This document shows positions 9,765-17,570 of a stretch of 64,000 nt of DNA, piece after piece. The first letter of the stretch is position 1; every line of letters starts with the position of its first letter. A model generated the notes under the pieces. It had not been told where the DNA came from and did no database searches. It was given only the letters and a program-made list of their open reading frames with translations. Position numbers and translations under genes: made by a program. The DNA comes from Marinilabiliaceae bacterium UBA5488 (GTDB taxonomy: Bacteria > Bacteroidota > Bacteroidia > Bacteroidales > Marinilabiliaceae), in the NCBI GenBank assembly GCA_002427105.1, contig DIPM01000033.1, positions 124,001-188,000 of the forward strand, written 5' to 3'.

Positions 9765-9785
9765 TAGAATAGAAACTAACCAACT

Positions 9786-9816
9786 TGGGCTGTCTCAAAA
9801 GGACAGCCCATTTTTT
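9786..9816 (+). terminator. rpoD terminator
   Basis: TGGGCTGTC (9786-9794) and GACAGCCCA (9802-9810) form a perfect 9-bp stem with a 7-nt loop and six T. The T run overlaps the stop codon of the convergent glycosyltransferase gene. Confidence 0.92.
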
Positions 9817-10906
9817 ATAGTAACTTTTCAAAAACCCGGCATTCATTTTCCCAGTTAAGCTCTTTTACACAAGCCGGTAAGCTTAAAGCCCACTTCTCTC
9901 TCAAGCTCTCATCTTCACAGGCCGTTTTAATAGCAGCTGCAATGTTTTGAGGTTCCAGATTATCCAGTAACAAACCTATTTCATAATTTGTTACTATCTC
10001 GGAAATATCGGGAAAGGCAGTTGCAATAATAGGCAAGCCTAAAGCCGGATAGTCAAACAGCCTGTTAGGCAAAGAATGGTAGTAATTAAGCCCCATATTC
10101 TCTAGCAGACATAGTCCAACATGAGCCTTTTGGGCTTCGACGGCCAACTCTTCAAATGGCAGTGCTCCGGTAAATATTACCCTGTCAGTAAGTTGCAAGT
10201 GATTAACCAACTCTTGCAGCTCTTCTTGCTCATCTCCCGCCCCCACAATAAGCATAAAATAGTTAGGTAAATAGAGCATAGCTTTAATGGATTCAACCAG
10301 GCCGCGACCCACATTTAAGGCTCCCTGATAATATACAACTGGAGAGTCGCTCAACTCTCTTAAACGGTGAAGCTGCTTAGGATAGTTGGGAACATTTCTC
10401 AGTAATAAGGCATCAACTCCATACTTAATTTTATAAATTTTCCTAATGCCCTCGGAAACTGTTACACATCTATCTGCTTTAGTAATTAAGAATCTCTCTA
10501 ATTGTGACCATATCCATTTTACCGCCGGTCTGGCTTGCAACTCCGGCATTTCTGTAAAATATTCGTGGCTGTCAAAGGTTACAGGGATTTTCCTGATTTT
10601 AGATATAAGAATAGCTGAAGCTAAAGTATCCAGGTCAACAGCCCATATCCTGTCGCAGGAATTCAATAACAAATAGAAAAACAGCCTGATATTAAGCTCT
10701 AAATAAAAAAGGGGGCCTTTGTTGAAGAGTAGATTAAACCGCTTAATTTTCCCTGCTCTTCCTTCAGGAATTTTTCCTCCCGGCCACCTTCTTCCAAGCA
10801 AGACCGGCTTCCAGCCTATTGCTTCGAGATATCCGGATATTTTAGCCACACGATTGTCTGTGACTAAATTATTAGATACCGTAATAATTATTCTTTTGCC
10901 TTCCAT
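9815..10906 (-). CDS. Glycosyltransferase, GT4-like
   Basis: 363 residues with a two-Rossmann GT-B layout. The N-terminal half begins RIIITVSNNLVTDNRVAK and contains DSHEYFTE and TVSEGI. The C-terminal half has VVYYQGALNVGRGL (acceptor/donor hinge), FTGALPFEEL and the donor-binding segment HSLPNRLFDYPALGLPIIAT. This fits family GT4 enzymes that move a sugar from a nucleotide donor onto envelope glycans. No polysaccharide cluster surrounds it, so acceptor and product are unknown. It follows gyrB on the same strand, but a terminator separates them. Confidence 0.82.
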   Translation of the reverse strand: MEGKRIIITVSNNLVTDNRVAKISGYLEAIGWKPVLLGRRWPGGKIPEGRAGKIKRFNLLFNKGPLFYLELNIRLFFYLLLNSCDRIWAVDLDTLASAILISKIRKIPVTFDSHEYFTEMPELQARPAVKWIWSQLERFLITKADRCVTVSEGIRKIYKIKYGVDALLLRNVPNYPKQLHRLRELSDSPVVYYQGALNVGRGLVESIKAMLYLPNYFMLIVGAGDEQEELQELVNHLQLTDRVIFTGALPFEELAVEAQKAHVGLCLLENMGLNYYHSLPNRLFDYPALGLPIIATAFPDISEIVTNYEIGLLLDNLEPQNIAAAIKTACEDESLREKWALSLPACVKELNWENECRVFEKLL

Positions 10907-10910
10907 CAGA

Positions 10911-10950
10911 AAAATAAAAGAAGCCTTCCTGAGCTATGTCAGAAAGGCCT
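10911..10950 (-). terminator. gyrB terminator
   Basis: On the minus strand GGCCTTTCTGA pairs with TCAGGAAGGCT (two G-T wobbles) with a 6-nt loop, followed by a T-rich tract (CTTCTTTTATTTTT). It lies between the gyrB stop and the glycosyltransferase start. Confidence 0.8.
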
Positions 10951-10979
10951 AAATATTGAAAAATTACCAACAAGCTTGA

Positions 10980-12947
10980 TTATGCATCAATGTTGGCATA
11001 AGTAGCATTCTGCTCAATAAACTCCCTTCTTGGTGGAACATCATCGCCCATAAGCATACTGAAAACGCGATCGGCCTCGGTAGCGCTTTCAATATTAATC
11101 TGGCGAAGGGTACGATGCTCCGGATCCATAGTAGTCGTCCACAACTGCTCCGCGTTCATCTCACCCAGACCTTTATAACGCTGGATATGAATAGAGTCCT
11201 CACGTCCACCGCCATACTTGTCCACAAATGCCCTTCTTTGTGCTTCATCCCAGCAGTATTCCTCAGTTTTTCCCTTTTTCATTAGGTAGAGGGGAGGAGT
11301 GGCAATATAAAGATGCCCTGCCTTTACTATGTCTTTCATATATCTGAAGAAGAAAGTCATCATCAAGGTATTAATGTGGCGTCCATCCACATCAGCATCC
11401 GTCATAATAATAATCTTATGGTACCTTAATTTTGAAAGATTCAAGGCCTTACTGTCTTCCTCAGTACCAATAGTTACACCCAATGCGGTGAAAATATTCT
11501 TAATTTCTTCACTGTCAAAAACCCTATGTACCAGAGCCTTTTCTACATTAAGAATCTTACCCCGTAATGGCATAATAGCCTGAAACCTTCGATCGCGGCC
11601 CTGCTTTGCAGTTCCACCCGCAGAGTCACCCTCAACAAAAAAGACTTCACACAGAGCCGGATCTTTTTCAGAACAGTCTGCCAGCTTCCCGGGAAGACCT
11701 CCTCCTGAAAGGACACTCTTGCGCTGGACCAACTCACGAGCTTTGCGGGCAGCATGACGAGCCGTAGCGGCAAGGATTACCTTATTAACAATAGCCTTTG
11801 CATCCTTTGGGTTTTCCTCCAGATAGTACTGAAGCATAGTACTCACGGCCTGATCTACAGAAGCGGTGACGTCATTATTTCCAAGCTTGGTTTTGGTTTG
11901 TCCCTCAAACTGGGGTTCCTGAACCTTTACAGAAATAATGGCAGTAAGTCCCTCCCGGAAGTCATCGCCATTAATATCAAATTTCAGTTTAGACATCATG
12001 CCCGATTTATCGGCATAAGCTTTCAATGTACGGGTCAAACCTCTTCGGAAACCGGTAAGATGGGTCCCTCCCTCTATGGTATTAATATTATTAACATAGG
12101 AATAGACGTTCTCGGTAAATGAAGTATTGTAAAGTATGGCTATCTCAACCGGAACATCATTCTTTTCAGTGTTAATATAAATAATATTCTCAATAAGAGC
12201 CTCACGGTTAGAATCAACAAACTGGACAAACTCCTTCAGGCCTTCTTCAGAATAAAATTCTTCAGAAACAAAGTTACCCTTCTCATCCATTTCTCGCCTA
12301 TCGGTCAAAATCAGCCTGATACCTTTGTTAAGATAGGCCAGCTCACGCATCCGATCAGCAAGAATAGAGTATTTATACTCGGTAGTAATAAAAATACTAT
12401 CATCAGGAGTAAACTTAATAATGGTTCCCGATTTTTCTGTTTGCCCTACCTCCGCTACCGGGGCTAAGGGCTTGCCAAAGGCATACTCCTGACGATACAC
12501 CTTCCCGTCACGGTGAACCTCCGCTATAAGCTGAGAAGAAAGGGCATTAACGCACGAAACACCTACGCCATGCAAACCCCCTGAAACTTTATAGCTGTCC
12601 TTATCAAACTTTCCGCCGGCATGAAGAACGGTCATCACAACCTCAAGAGCTGACTTGCCTTCCTTCTCGTGCATATCAACCGGAATACCGCGACCATTAT
12701 CAAGAACTAAAATAGAGTTGTCCTCGTTAATAGTAACCTCTATGGTGTCACAATGACCGGCAAGGGCCTCATCGATTGAATTATCAACAACCTCATAAAC
12801 AAGATGATGCAGACCTTTAACGCTTACATCTCCTATATACATGGCAGGGCGTTTCCTTACAGCCTCAAGACCTTCCAAAACCTGAATACTGTTGGCCCTG
12901 TAATCGCCATTATTCTTTTTAGGGCTAAGCTCTAAATTATCACTCAT
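10980..12947 (-). CDS. gyrB: DNA gyrase subunit B
   Basis: 655 residues, the usual length. GyrB carries the ATPase that powers negative supercoiling. The GHKL motifs EVVDNSIDEALAGHC, LDNGRGIPVD and GGLHGVGVS are present. The TOPRIM motifs are FFVEGDSAGGTAKQGRDR and IIIMTDADVDGRHI, and the C-terminal QRYKGLGEMNAEQLW is intact. The start is supported by the -7 element about 43 bp upstream. gyrA is not in the window. Confidence 0.98.
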   Translation of the reverse strand: MSDNLELSPKKNNGDYRANSIQVLEGLEAVRKRPAMYIGDVSVKGLHHLVYEVVDNSIDEALAGHCDTIEVTINEDNSILVLDNGRGIPVDMHEKEGKSALEVVMTVLHAGGKFDKDSYKVSGGLHGVGVSCVNALSSQLIAEVHRDGKVYRQEYAFGKPLAPVAEVGQTEKSGTIIKFTPDDSIFITTEYKYSILADRMRELAYLNKGIRLILTDRREMDEKGNFVSEEFYSEEGLKEFVQFVDSNREALIENIIYINTEKNDVPVEIAILYNTSFTENVYSYVNNINTIEGGTHLTGFRRGLTRTLKAYADKSGMMSKLKFDINGDDFREGLTAIISVKVQEPQFEGQTKTKLGNNDVTASVDQAVSTMLQYYLEENPKDAKAIVNKVILAATARHAARKARELVQRKSVLSGGGLPGKLADCSEKDPALCEVFFVEGDSAGGTAKQGRDRRFQAIMPLRGKILNVEKALVHRVFDSEEIKNIFTALGVTIGTEEDSKALNLSKLRYHKIIIMTDADVDGRHINTLMMTFFFRYMKDIVKAGHLYIATPPLYLMKKGKTEEYCWDEAQRRAFVDKYGGGREDSIHIQRYKGLGEMNAEQLWTTTMDPEHRTLRQINIESATEADRVFSMLMGDDVPPRREFIEQNATYANIDA

Positions 12948-12989
12948 GATTAGTATTTTGAATTATTCTCTTATCTATCAAAGAGCTAC

Positions 12990-12997
12990 AAATATAG
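12990..12997 (-). promoter_or_regulatory. -7 element of the gyrB promoter, in the 12948-13248 intergenic region
   Basis: The minus strand reads TATATTTG, an exact TAnnTTTG match about 43 bp before the gyrB ATG. The -33 side shows no TTG; instead a small GC-rich inverted repeat, GGGCG (13007-13011) with CGCCC (13019-13023), sits there and could be a regulator or supercoiling-sensitive site. The rest of the 301-bp gap is A/T rich. It holds one plus-strand TATTTTTG at 13215-13222, which probably serves the UpxY-like gene. Confidence 0.55.
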
Positions 12998-13248
12998 TAA
13001 AATTCGGGCGTTTTACCGCCCCTTTGCTCCTATTTTTATCAACAATAAACAATTTGCATAACGTTAAATATCAGGAAGATACATAATGATATTTTCGAAG
13101 GATTTAATAATTGTGAATAAGTTGAATAATACATATCCAACAGCTATAAGCTGCCATGAATAGAAAAAGAAAAATTTTGAGTACTGAAAAGAGCCTAAAC
13201 AAGCCAATAATTTATATTTTTGAAAGCTAATTAACTATAGAATATATT

Positions 13249-13770
13249 TTGAAAACCGAGGCAGAAGATAAAATGTGGTATGCCTTATATACCAAATCAC
13301 GAGCAGAGAAAAAGGTACTGAAACAGTTTTCGGAAATGGGCATAGAGGCCTATCTTCCTCTCAAGCGTGAACTAAGACAATGGAGTGACCGCAAAAAATG
13401 GGTTGAGACTCCTGTAATCAGTTCGTACATTTTTATAAATATTCCTCGTAGTGATTATAAGCGTGTGTTTGAAGTAAACGGAGTTGTTAACTATGTATCG
13501 CACAAGGGAAAAGCTGTTGTAATTCCTGATAGAGAGATAGAGGCAATGCGCAAAACAGTAGAAAATAAACTTAGTTTTAGTGTACATCCGGGACGAATAA
13601 AAAAGGGACAGACCGTAACTGTAACTTCGGGTCCTTTAAAGGGGGTAAGCGGCACTGTGACCAGGCTTAAGGGAAATAAAAAACTATATTTGAATATAAG
13701 TCATATTGGCTATTCTCTGGTTGTCGATTTGGAAAATGAGAGTATTTCAGAGGAGGCCGAACAACTCTAA
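13249..13770 (+). CDS. UpxY/NusG-family transcription antiterminator (stand-alone)
   Basis: 173 residues: an NGN domain (WYALYTKSRAEKKV, then EAYLPLKRELRQWSDRKKWVETPV...SYIFI) followed by a C-terminal KOW domain (GQTVTVTSGPLKGVSGTV). The paralogue family of UpxY/LoaP binds RNA polymerase and lets it read through terminators, usually within one polysaccharide operon. Here the reading frame opens at a TTG (13249); an ATG at 13273 is the alternative and would start directly at WYALYT. A TATTTTTG element ends at 13222. Unlike most relatives, it has no glycan operon downstream: a terminator and the convergent gdhA follow. Its target is therefore unknown. Confidence 0.85.
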   Translation: MKTEAEDKMWYALYTKSRAEKKVLKQFSEMGIEAYLPLKRELRQWSDRKKWVETPVISSYIFINIPRSDYKRVFEVNGVVNYVSHKGKAVVIPDREIEAMRKTVENKLSFSVHPGRIKKGQTVTVTSGPLKGVSGTVTRLKGNKKLYLNISHIGYSLVVDLENESISEEAEQL

Positions 13771-13811
13771 CCATCCCTTAATTTTCTAAATATCAATTGA
13801 AACAAAATATT

Positions 13812-13842
13812 ACACCCTCAAAAACGATGTTTTTGAGGGTGT
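13812..13842. terminator. Hairpin terminator between the UpxY-like gene and gdhA
   Basis: ACACCCTCAAAAAC (13812-13825) and GTTTTTGAGGGTGT (13829-13842) form a perfect 14-bp stem. The U-rich side (TAATATTTTG) is on the minus strand, so it suits gdhA best, but it can also block plus-strand transcripts. Confidence 0.85.
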
Positions 13843-13872
13843 GACTTTAGAACATTTCATTAACTAATATCT

Positions 13873-15228
13873 CTATACTAAACCCTGAGCCAGCATGGCA
13901 TTGGCTACCTTCATAAAACCACTGATATTAGCGCCATTTACATAATTGACAAAACCATCCGGCTCAGTTCCATTCTTTACACATGAGGCATGTATATTTA
14001 TCATTATAGATCTCAGCCTCTTATCAACTTCTTCTTTGGTCCATTGAAGACGCATAGAATTCTGAGACATCTCAAGACCCGAAACTGCCACGCCACCGGC
14101 ATTAGCTGCCTTCCCGGGACCATAGAGTATCTTATGGTCAAGGAATACCTTAATTGCTTCAGGCGTAGATGGCATATTGGCCCCTTCTGCGACGCAGATA
14201 CATCCATTGTTGACCAATTTAAGGGCATCATCTCCATTTAGCTCATTCTGAGTTGCACAAGGCATGGCAATATCAGCTTTTACGCGCCACGGACGCTCAT
14301 TAGCCCAATATTCAGCACCGGGATACTTTTCGGCATACTCCTTAATACGGCCACGAATAGCATTCTTTAGAATCTTTACGTATTCCAGTTTTTCAGTATT
14401 AAAACCCTCAGGATCATAGATAGTACCATTACTGTCGGATAAAGTAAGAACCTTACCTCCCATCTCAAGCACCTTTTCAACGGCATACTGGGCTACATTA
14501 CCTGAACCACTGATAGCTACCGTTTTGCCCTTAAAACTATCACCCCTGGTTTTAAGCATCTCGGCTGCAAAATAGGTGGCTCCATAGCCGGTGGCCTCCG
14601 GGCGAAGCGGACTGCCTCCAAAATCGAGCCCCTTGCCTGTGAAGGTGCCGGTAAACTCATTTTTCAAGCGCTTGTACTGACCATACATAAAAGCCACCTC
14701 ACGCCCCCCTACGCCAATATCCCCGGCAGGAACATCAACATTAGGACCTATATGACGATACATCTCAGTCATAAATGATTGACAGAACTTCATCACTTCA
14801 TTGTCTGACTTTCCCTTAGGGTTAAAATCTGAGCCTCCTTTTCCTCCACCCATAGGCAGGGAAGTTAAACTGTTCTTTAGCACTTGTTCAAAAGCTAAAA
14901 ATTTCAGAATACCCAAATTTACTGAGGCATGAAAGCGAATGCCCCCTTTATAAGGCCCCAGGGCGCTACTCATCTGAACCCTAAAACCGCGGTTAATCTG
15001 AACTTCTCCTCTATCATCAAGCCAAGGCACACGAAACATAATTACACGCTCTGGTTCAACCATTCTTTCAAGAATCTTGTTCTTCATCAAAACGGGATTC
15101 TCAATAATAAAAGGGGCTAAACTCTCAACTACTTCATGAACAGCCTGATAAAATTCCGGCTCTGACGGATTGCGGGCAATAACGCCGGCCATAAAATCAT
15201 CTACGTAACGGGATACCTGATTTTTCAT
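13873..15228 (-). CDS. gdhA: Glutamate dehydrogenase (GdhA type, probably NADP-linked)
   Basis: 451 residues from the chosen ATG. It links 2-oxoglutarate plus ammonium to glutamate. The family's 50-kDa hexameric form is evident: GPYKGGIRFH, LPMGGGKGGSDF (catalytic and substrate lysines), DVPAGDIGVGGRE, FTGKGLDFGGS and the nucleotide fold AISGSGNVAQYA. The frame is open 15 codons further upstream to a TTG (15273), but that TTG overlaps the -7 element at 15271-15278. MKNQVSRYVDDF at 15228 is therefore the likely start. NADP preference is inferred from similarity to E. coli-type GdhA. Confidence 0.93.
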   Translation of the reverse strand: MKNQVSRYVDDFMAGVIARNPSEPEFYQAVHEVVESLAPFIIENPVLMKNKILERMVEPERVIMFRVPWLDDRGEVQINRGFRVQMSSALGPYKGGIRFHASVNLGILKFLAFEQVLKNSLTSLPMGGGKGGSDFNPKGKSDNEVMKFCQSFMTEMYRHIGPNVDVPAGDIGVGGREVAFMYGQYKRLKNEFTGTFTGKGLDFGGSPLRPEATGYGATYFAAEMLKTRGDSFKGKTVAISGSGNVAQYAVEKVLEMGGKVLTLSDSNGTIYDPEGFNTEKLEYVKILKNAIRGRIKEYAEKYPGAEYWANERPWRVKADIAMPCATQNELNGDDALKLVNNGCICVAEGANMPSTPEAIKVFLDHKILYGPGKAANAGGVAVSGLEMSQNSMRLQWTKEEVDKRLRSIMINIHASCVKNGTEPDGFVNYVNGANISGFMKVANAMLAQGLV

Positions 15229-15270
15229 ACAATAAAAAGTTTGATTGCTGTCGAACAATGTTTTATGATG

Positions 15271-15278
15271 CAAAAATA
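15271..15278 (-). promoter_or_regulatory. -7 element of the gdhA promoter
   Basis: The minus strand reads TATTTTTG. A TTG lies upstream, but the spacer is 23 bp, longer than ideal. The position argues for the gdhA start at 15228. The remaining intergenic DNA to 15503 is A/T rich with no other feature I can support. Confidence 0.45.
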
Positions 15279-15503
15279 GTAATAATATGCAACTATACTT
15301 ACAAGTTCACGTTTTTTTTCGGCTTTTTATTACGAACTATTGCAAAACAATGCAAAAAAAGTTCAAAAAGCAAAAACAAGGAATTAATCCTCAGCCGAAA
15401 GTAGAGGCACAAAAGAAGAAGCTAAAATCTTAGATGAATAGAAGCTGCTCTTAATAAATTAAAGCTTGAATTTCAGGCTGTTGCCTCCTGAGTGTAAAGT
15501 AAG

Positions 15504-16310
15504 CTAATTGCGAATTAGTCGGCCTTCTCCCTTGATGTCTTTTGAATCGGGCTCTGAACCGGTGTATAAGATTCTTCCGTTATCCTCAATCAATACAGAA
15601 AAATAATCCAAAGCACGGCAATATACCAGACCCGAGCCGAAAAGGCTAACAGTGAGATAATCAGGGTATAAATCTCTTGCTTTAATAATTCCGGAACCCT
15701 CCTGAACTAATAAGGCATCTTCTGCCAGGCCGCGAATCTGAGAAGAGCCGGAGCCTGCTTGCCTAAAATTCAAGGAACTAAACTCTCCTTCAATATCAAT
15801 TTCCCCTCCACTATTTGACAGAAGTTTGAAGTCTTGAATCCTTACAGCTTGTATTTTGACATTAGACCGTGAATAGACATTAAGGCTAAGACTTTGAACC
15901 CCAAGGGTATCAATCAACAACTTACCCTTGCCATAGATGCTAATCTCCTTTAAGTCGGGAGTCTCTATAACAATCTTTATTGGATGCCTTGGAACTAAAG
16001 TATAATTGGGAAGTCTTTGAATCAGAAGTTGTTCGTCGCTCACTTTAGTAGTAACAAATCGCAGTAGATTACTCTCAGCCTGCACATATACCTGCTGCTG
16101 CTCTGCTTGCCTTATTTCAAGCTCAAAATCATCATAGAAATCAATGCGGCTAAAAGAAGACAGCTTTTGAAGAACAGGTTCGGAATATTTGCCATCCCCG
16201 ATTATCTCAAAATTAAGGATTCGTTCACATGAAGTAAACAATAGCAAAACTATTGAAAGCAGAATAATCCGCACTTTTCGTATAATTAATTGATGACAAA
16301 TATATAACAA
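15504..16310 (-). CDS. GIN-domain (DUF2807) lipoprotein
   Basis: 268 residues. It has a hydrophobic leader and lipobox LFTSC (C28), so it is probably lipid-anchored and exported. The mature part is a run of short beta repeats such as FSRIDFYDDFELEI, ISIYGKGKLLI, LLSNSGGEIDIEG, FRQAGSGSSQIRG and VSLFGSGLVYC. This is the DUF2807 head-GIN right-handed beta-helix arrangement common in Bacteroidota. The family is called a putative auto-transporter adhesin, but no function is proven. It lies downstream of a DUF6588 gene on the same strand. Confidence 0.8.
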   Translation of the reverse strand: MLYICHQLIIRKVRIILLSIVLLLFTSCERILNFEIIGDGKYSEPVLQKLSSFSRIDFYDDFELEIRQAEQQQVYVQAESNLLRFVTTKVSDEQLLIQRLPNYTLVPRHPIKIVIETPDLKEISIYGKGKLLIDTLGVQSLSLNVYSRSNVKIQAVRIQDFKLLSNSGGEIDIEGEFSSLNFRQAGSGSSQIRGLAEDALLVQEGSGIIKARDLYPDYLTVSLFGSGLVYCRALDYFSVLIEDNGRILYTGSEPDSKDIKGEGRLIRN

Positions 16311-16364
16311 TGGAGGATAAATTCCTATCTTTGCCCTGCTTTTGGTTTATATTAGTTTAACATG

Positions 16365-16393
16365 AGGTATTGGAACTAAGCGTTCCGATACCT
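16365..16393 (-). terminator. Inverted repeat between the DUF6588 and DUF2807 genes
   Basis: AGGTATTGGAAC (16365-16376) pairs with GTTCCGATACCT (16382-16393) with one wobble and a 5-nt loop. It sits just after the DUF6588 stop on the minus strand. The following T tract is weak on that strand (CATGTTAAACT), so it may be a terminator or an mRNA-stabilising hairpin. Confidence 0.6.
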
Positions 16394-16417
16394 TATTTTG
16401 TTAAATGCACTTATCTA

Positions 16418-17398
16418 TTAGCGAAAGCCGAATCCTATGCCTGCTGAAAGCATGGAATAGTCACCGAAGGTGTAATCCCCGTATATCGCGAAGAATCCAA
16501 ACTTCAGTCTGAGGCCTGCATTAAAGTCAAATCCATTGTTAGTATAGCCAATGGCAATAGGATCCTTTCCTAAAGAGCCATAATCCCCTTTCAGAGCAAA
16601 GTCGCTTGAGCTTGAACCATAGCCAATGCCTGTGTAAACATCCAAAACAGGAACCTTAATCCCAACCAGAAGACGACTAGTAAAGCCATCAGCAGTGATA
16701 TCAAGCGATTGATCTGAACCACCGGAATATGAGTCAACACCCAAATCTGCTCCCAAGCGTGTATAGCCGGCCATTATTGATGCATGCCAAATGGGAAAGC
16801 GCTTAAGCAGAGGAAGGTATTCCTTGAAACTGTGAGTTAGTCCAAAACCATAGAGATTAACCTTGCCTGCATCACCAAGCGAGGTGTTGGGTACAAAACG
16901 GGCAGATACTTCCAAATGCGCCGGCAGGCCAACGGATAGCTGAACTAAGGGCATGGGAAGCATGTTAAAACCTGTACCATCAGGCATCTCAATCTCTGCA
17001 TCAGTGTCGTTATTAACCAAAACAGGGCGAATAGCCTGTTTACCGGCAATTGTTGGTGAGGATGAAATATTCTCATCCTTAAGCGACCATGATCCAGGAA
17101 GCTGAGGAAGTAAGGAAGAAACATCAAAACTTTCGCTGGAAGCAGGCGCTATTGTCATATTTACCCCAATTGCAATATCAAAACCGCCTGTTTTATGGAT
17201 GGAAGCAGAGTTATACCACCCTCCGTTCAAAGATTTACCAAGCATTTCACCGTAGGGTTGCAAATATGAGCGAGACATGACTTCTGCCGCACCTTTACCC
17301 ATATCCAGAAACTCGGTAACGCTCTTTTGCGCCACGCTTGCAGTCCCGTAAAGAAACATGACTGATGTAAATAATAAGCTTATTTTTTTCATAATCAT
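16418..17398 (-). CDS. DUF6588-like outer-membrane protein
   Basis: 326 residues with a signal peptide (KKISLLFTSVMFLYGTASVAQ). A short helical region (SVTEFLDMGKGAAEVMSRSYLQPYG) is followed by many amphipathic strands ending FGDYSMLSAGIGFGFR, with the aromatic C-terminal residue expected for barrel insertion. The N-terminal layout matches my memory of DUF6588 proteins of Bacteroidota. Function is unknown. It is followed by the DUF2807 lipoprotein gene, so the two may both be envelope components. Confidence 0.7.
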   Translation of the reverse strand: MIMKKISLLFTSVMFLYGTASVAQKSVTEFLDMGKGAAEVMSRSYLQPYGEMLGKSLNGGWYNSASIHKTGGFDIAIGVNMTIAPASSESFDVSSLLPQLPGSWSLKDENISSSPTIAGKQAIRPVLVNNDTDAEIEMPDGTGFNMLPMPLVQLSVGLPAHLEVSARFVPNTSLGDAGKVNLYGFGLTHSFKEYLPLLKRFPIWHASIMAGYTRLGADLGVDSYSGGSDQSLDITADGFTSRLLVGIKVPVLDVYTGIGYGSSSSDFALKGDYGSLGKDPIAIGYTNNGFDFNAGLRLKFGFFAIYGDYTFGDYSMLSAGIGFGFR

Positions 17399-17570
17399 CA
17401 GATATTAATTTCAAAAAACTATATAGATTAACGTATAAAACAATCGGCTATTGCCTGGCCAGAAAAAATCAGATAATCAATTTCTGTGCTAACTTTGCCG
17501 AAAGTATTTGAATGCGTAAAATTGCAGGCGCTAATAATCATTTTAATCTTATTTATTTATATTTTAAAAT

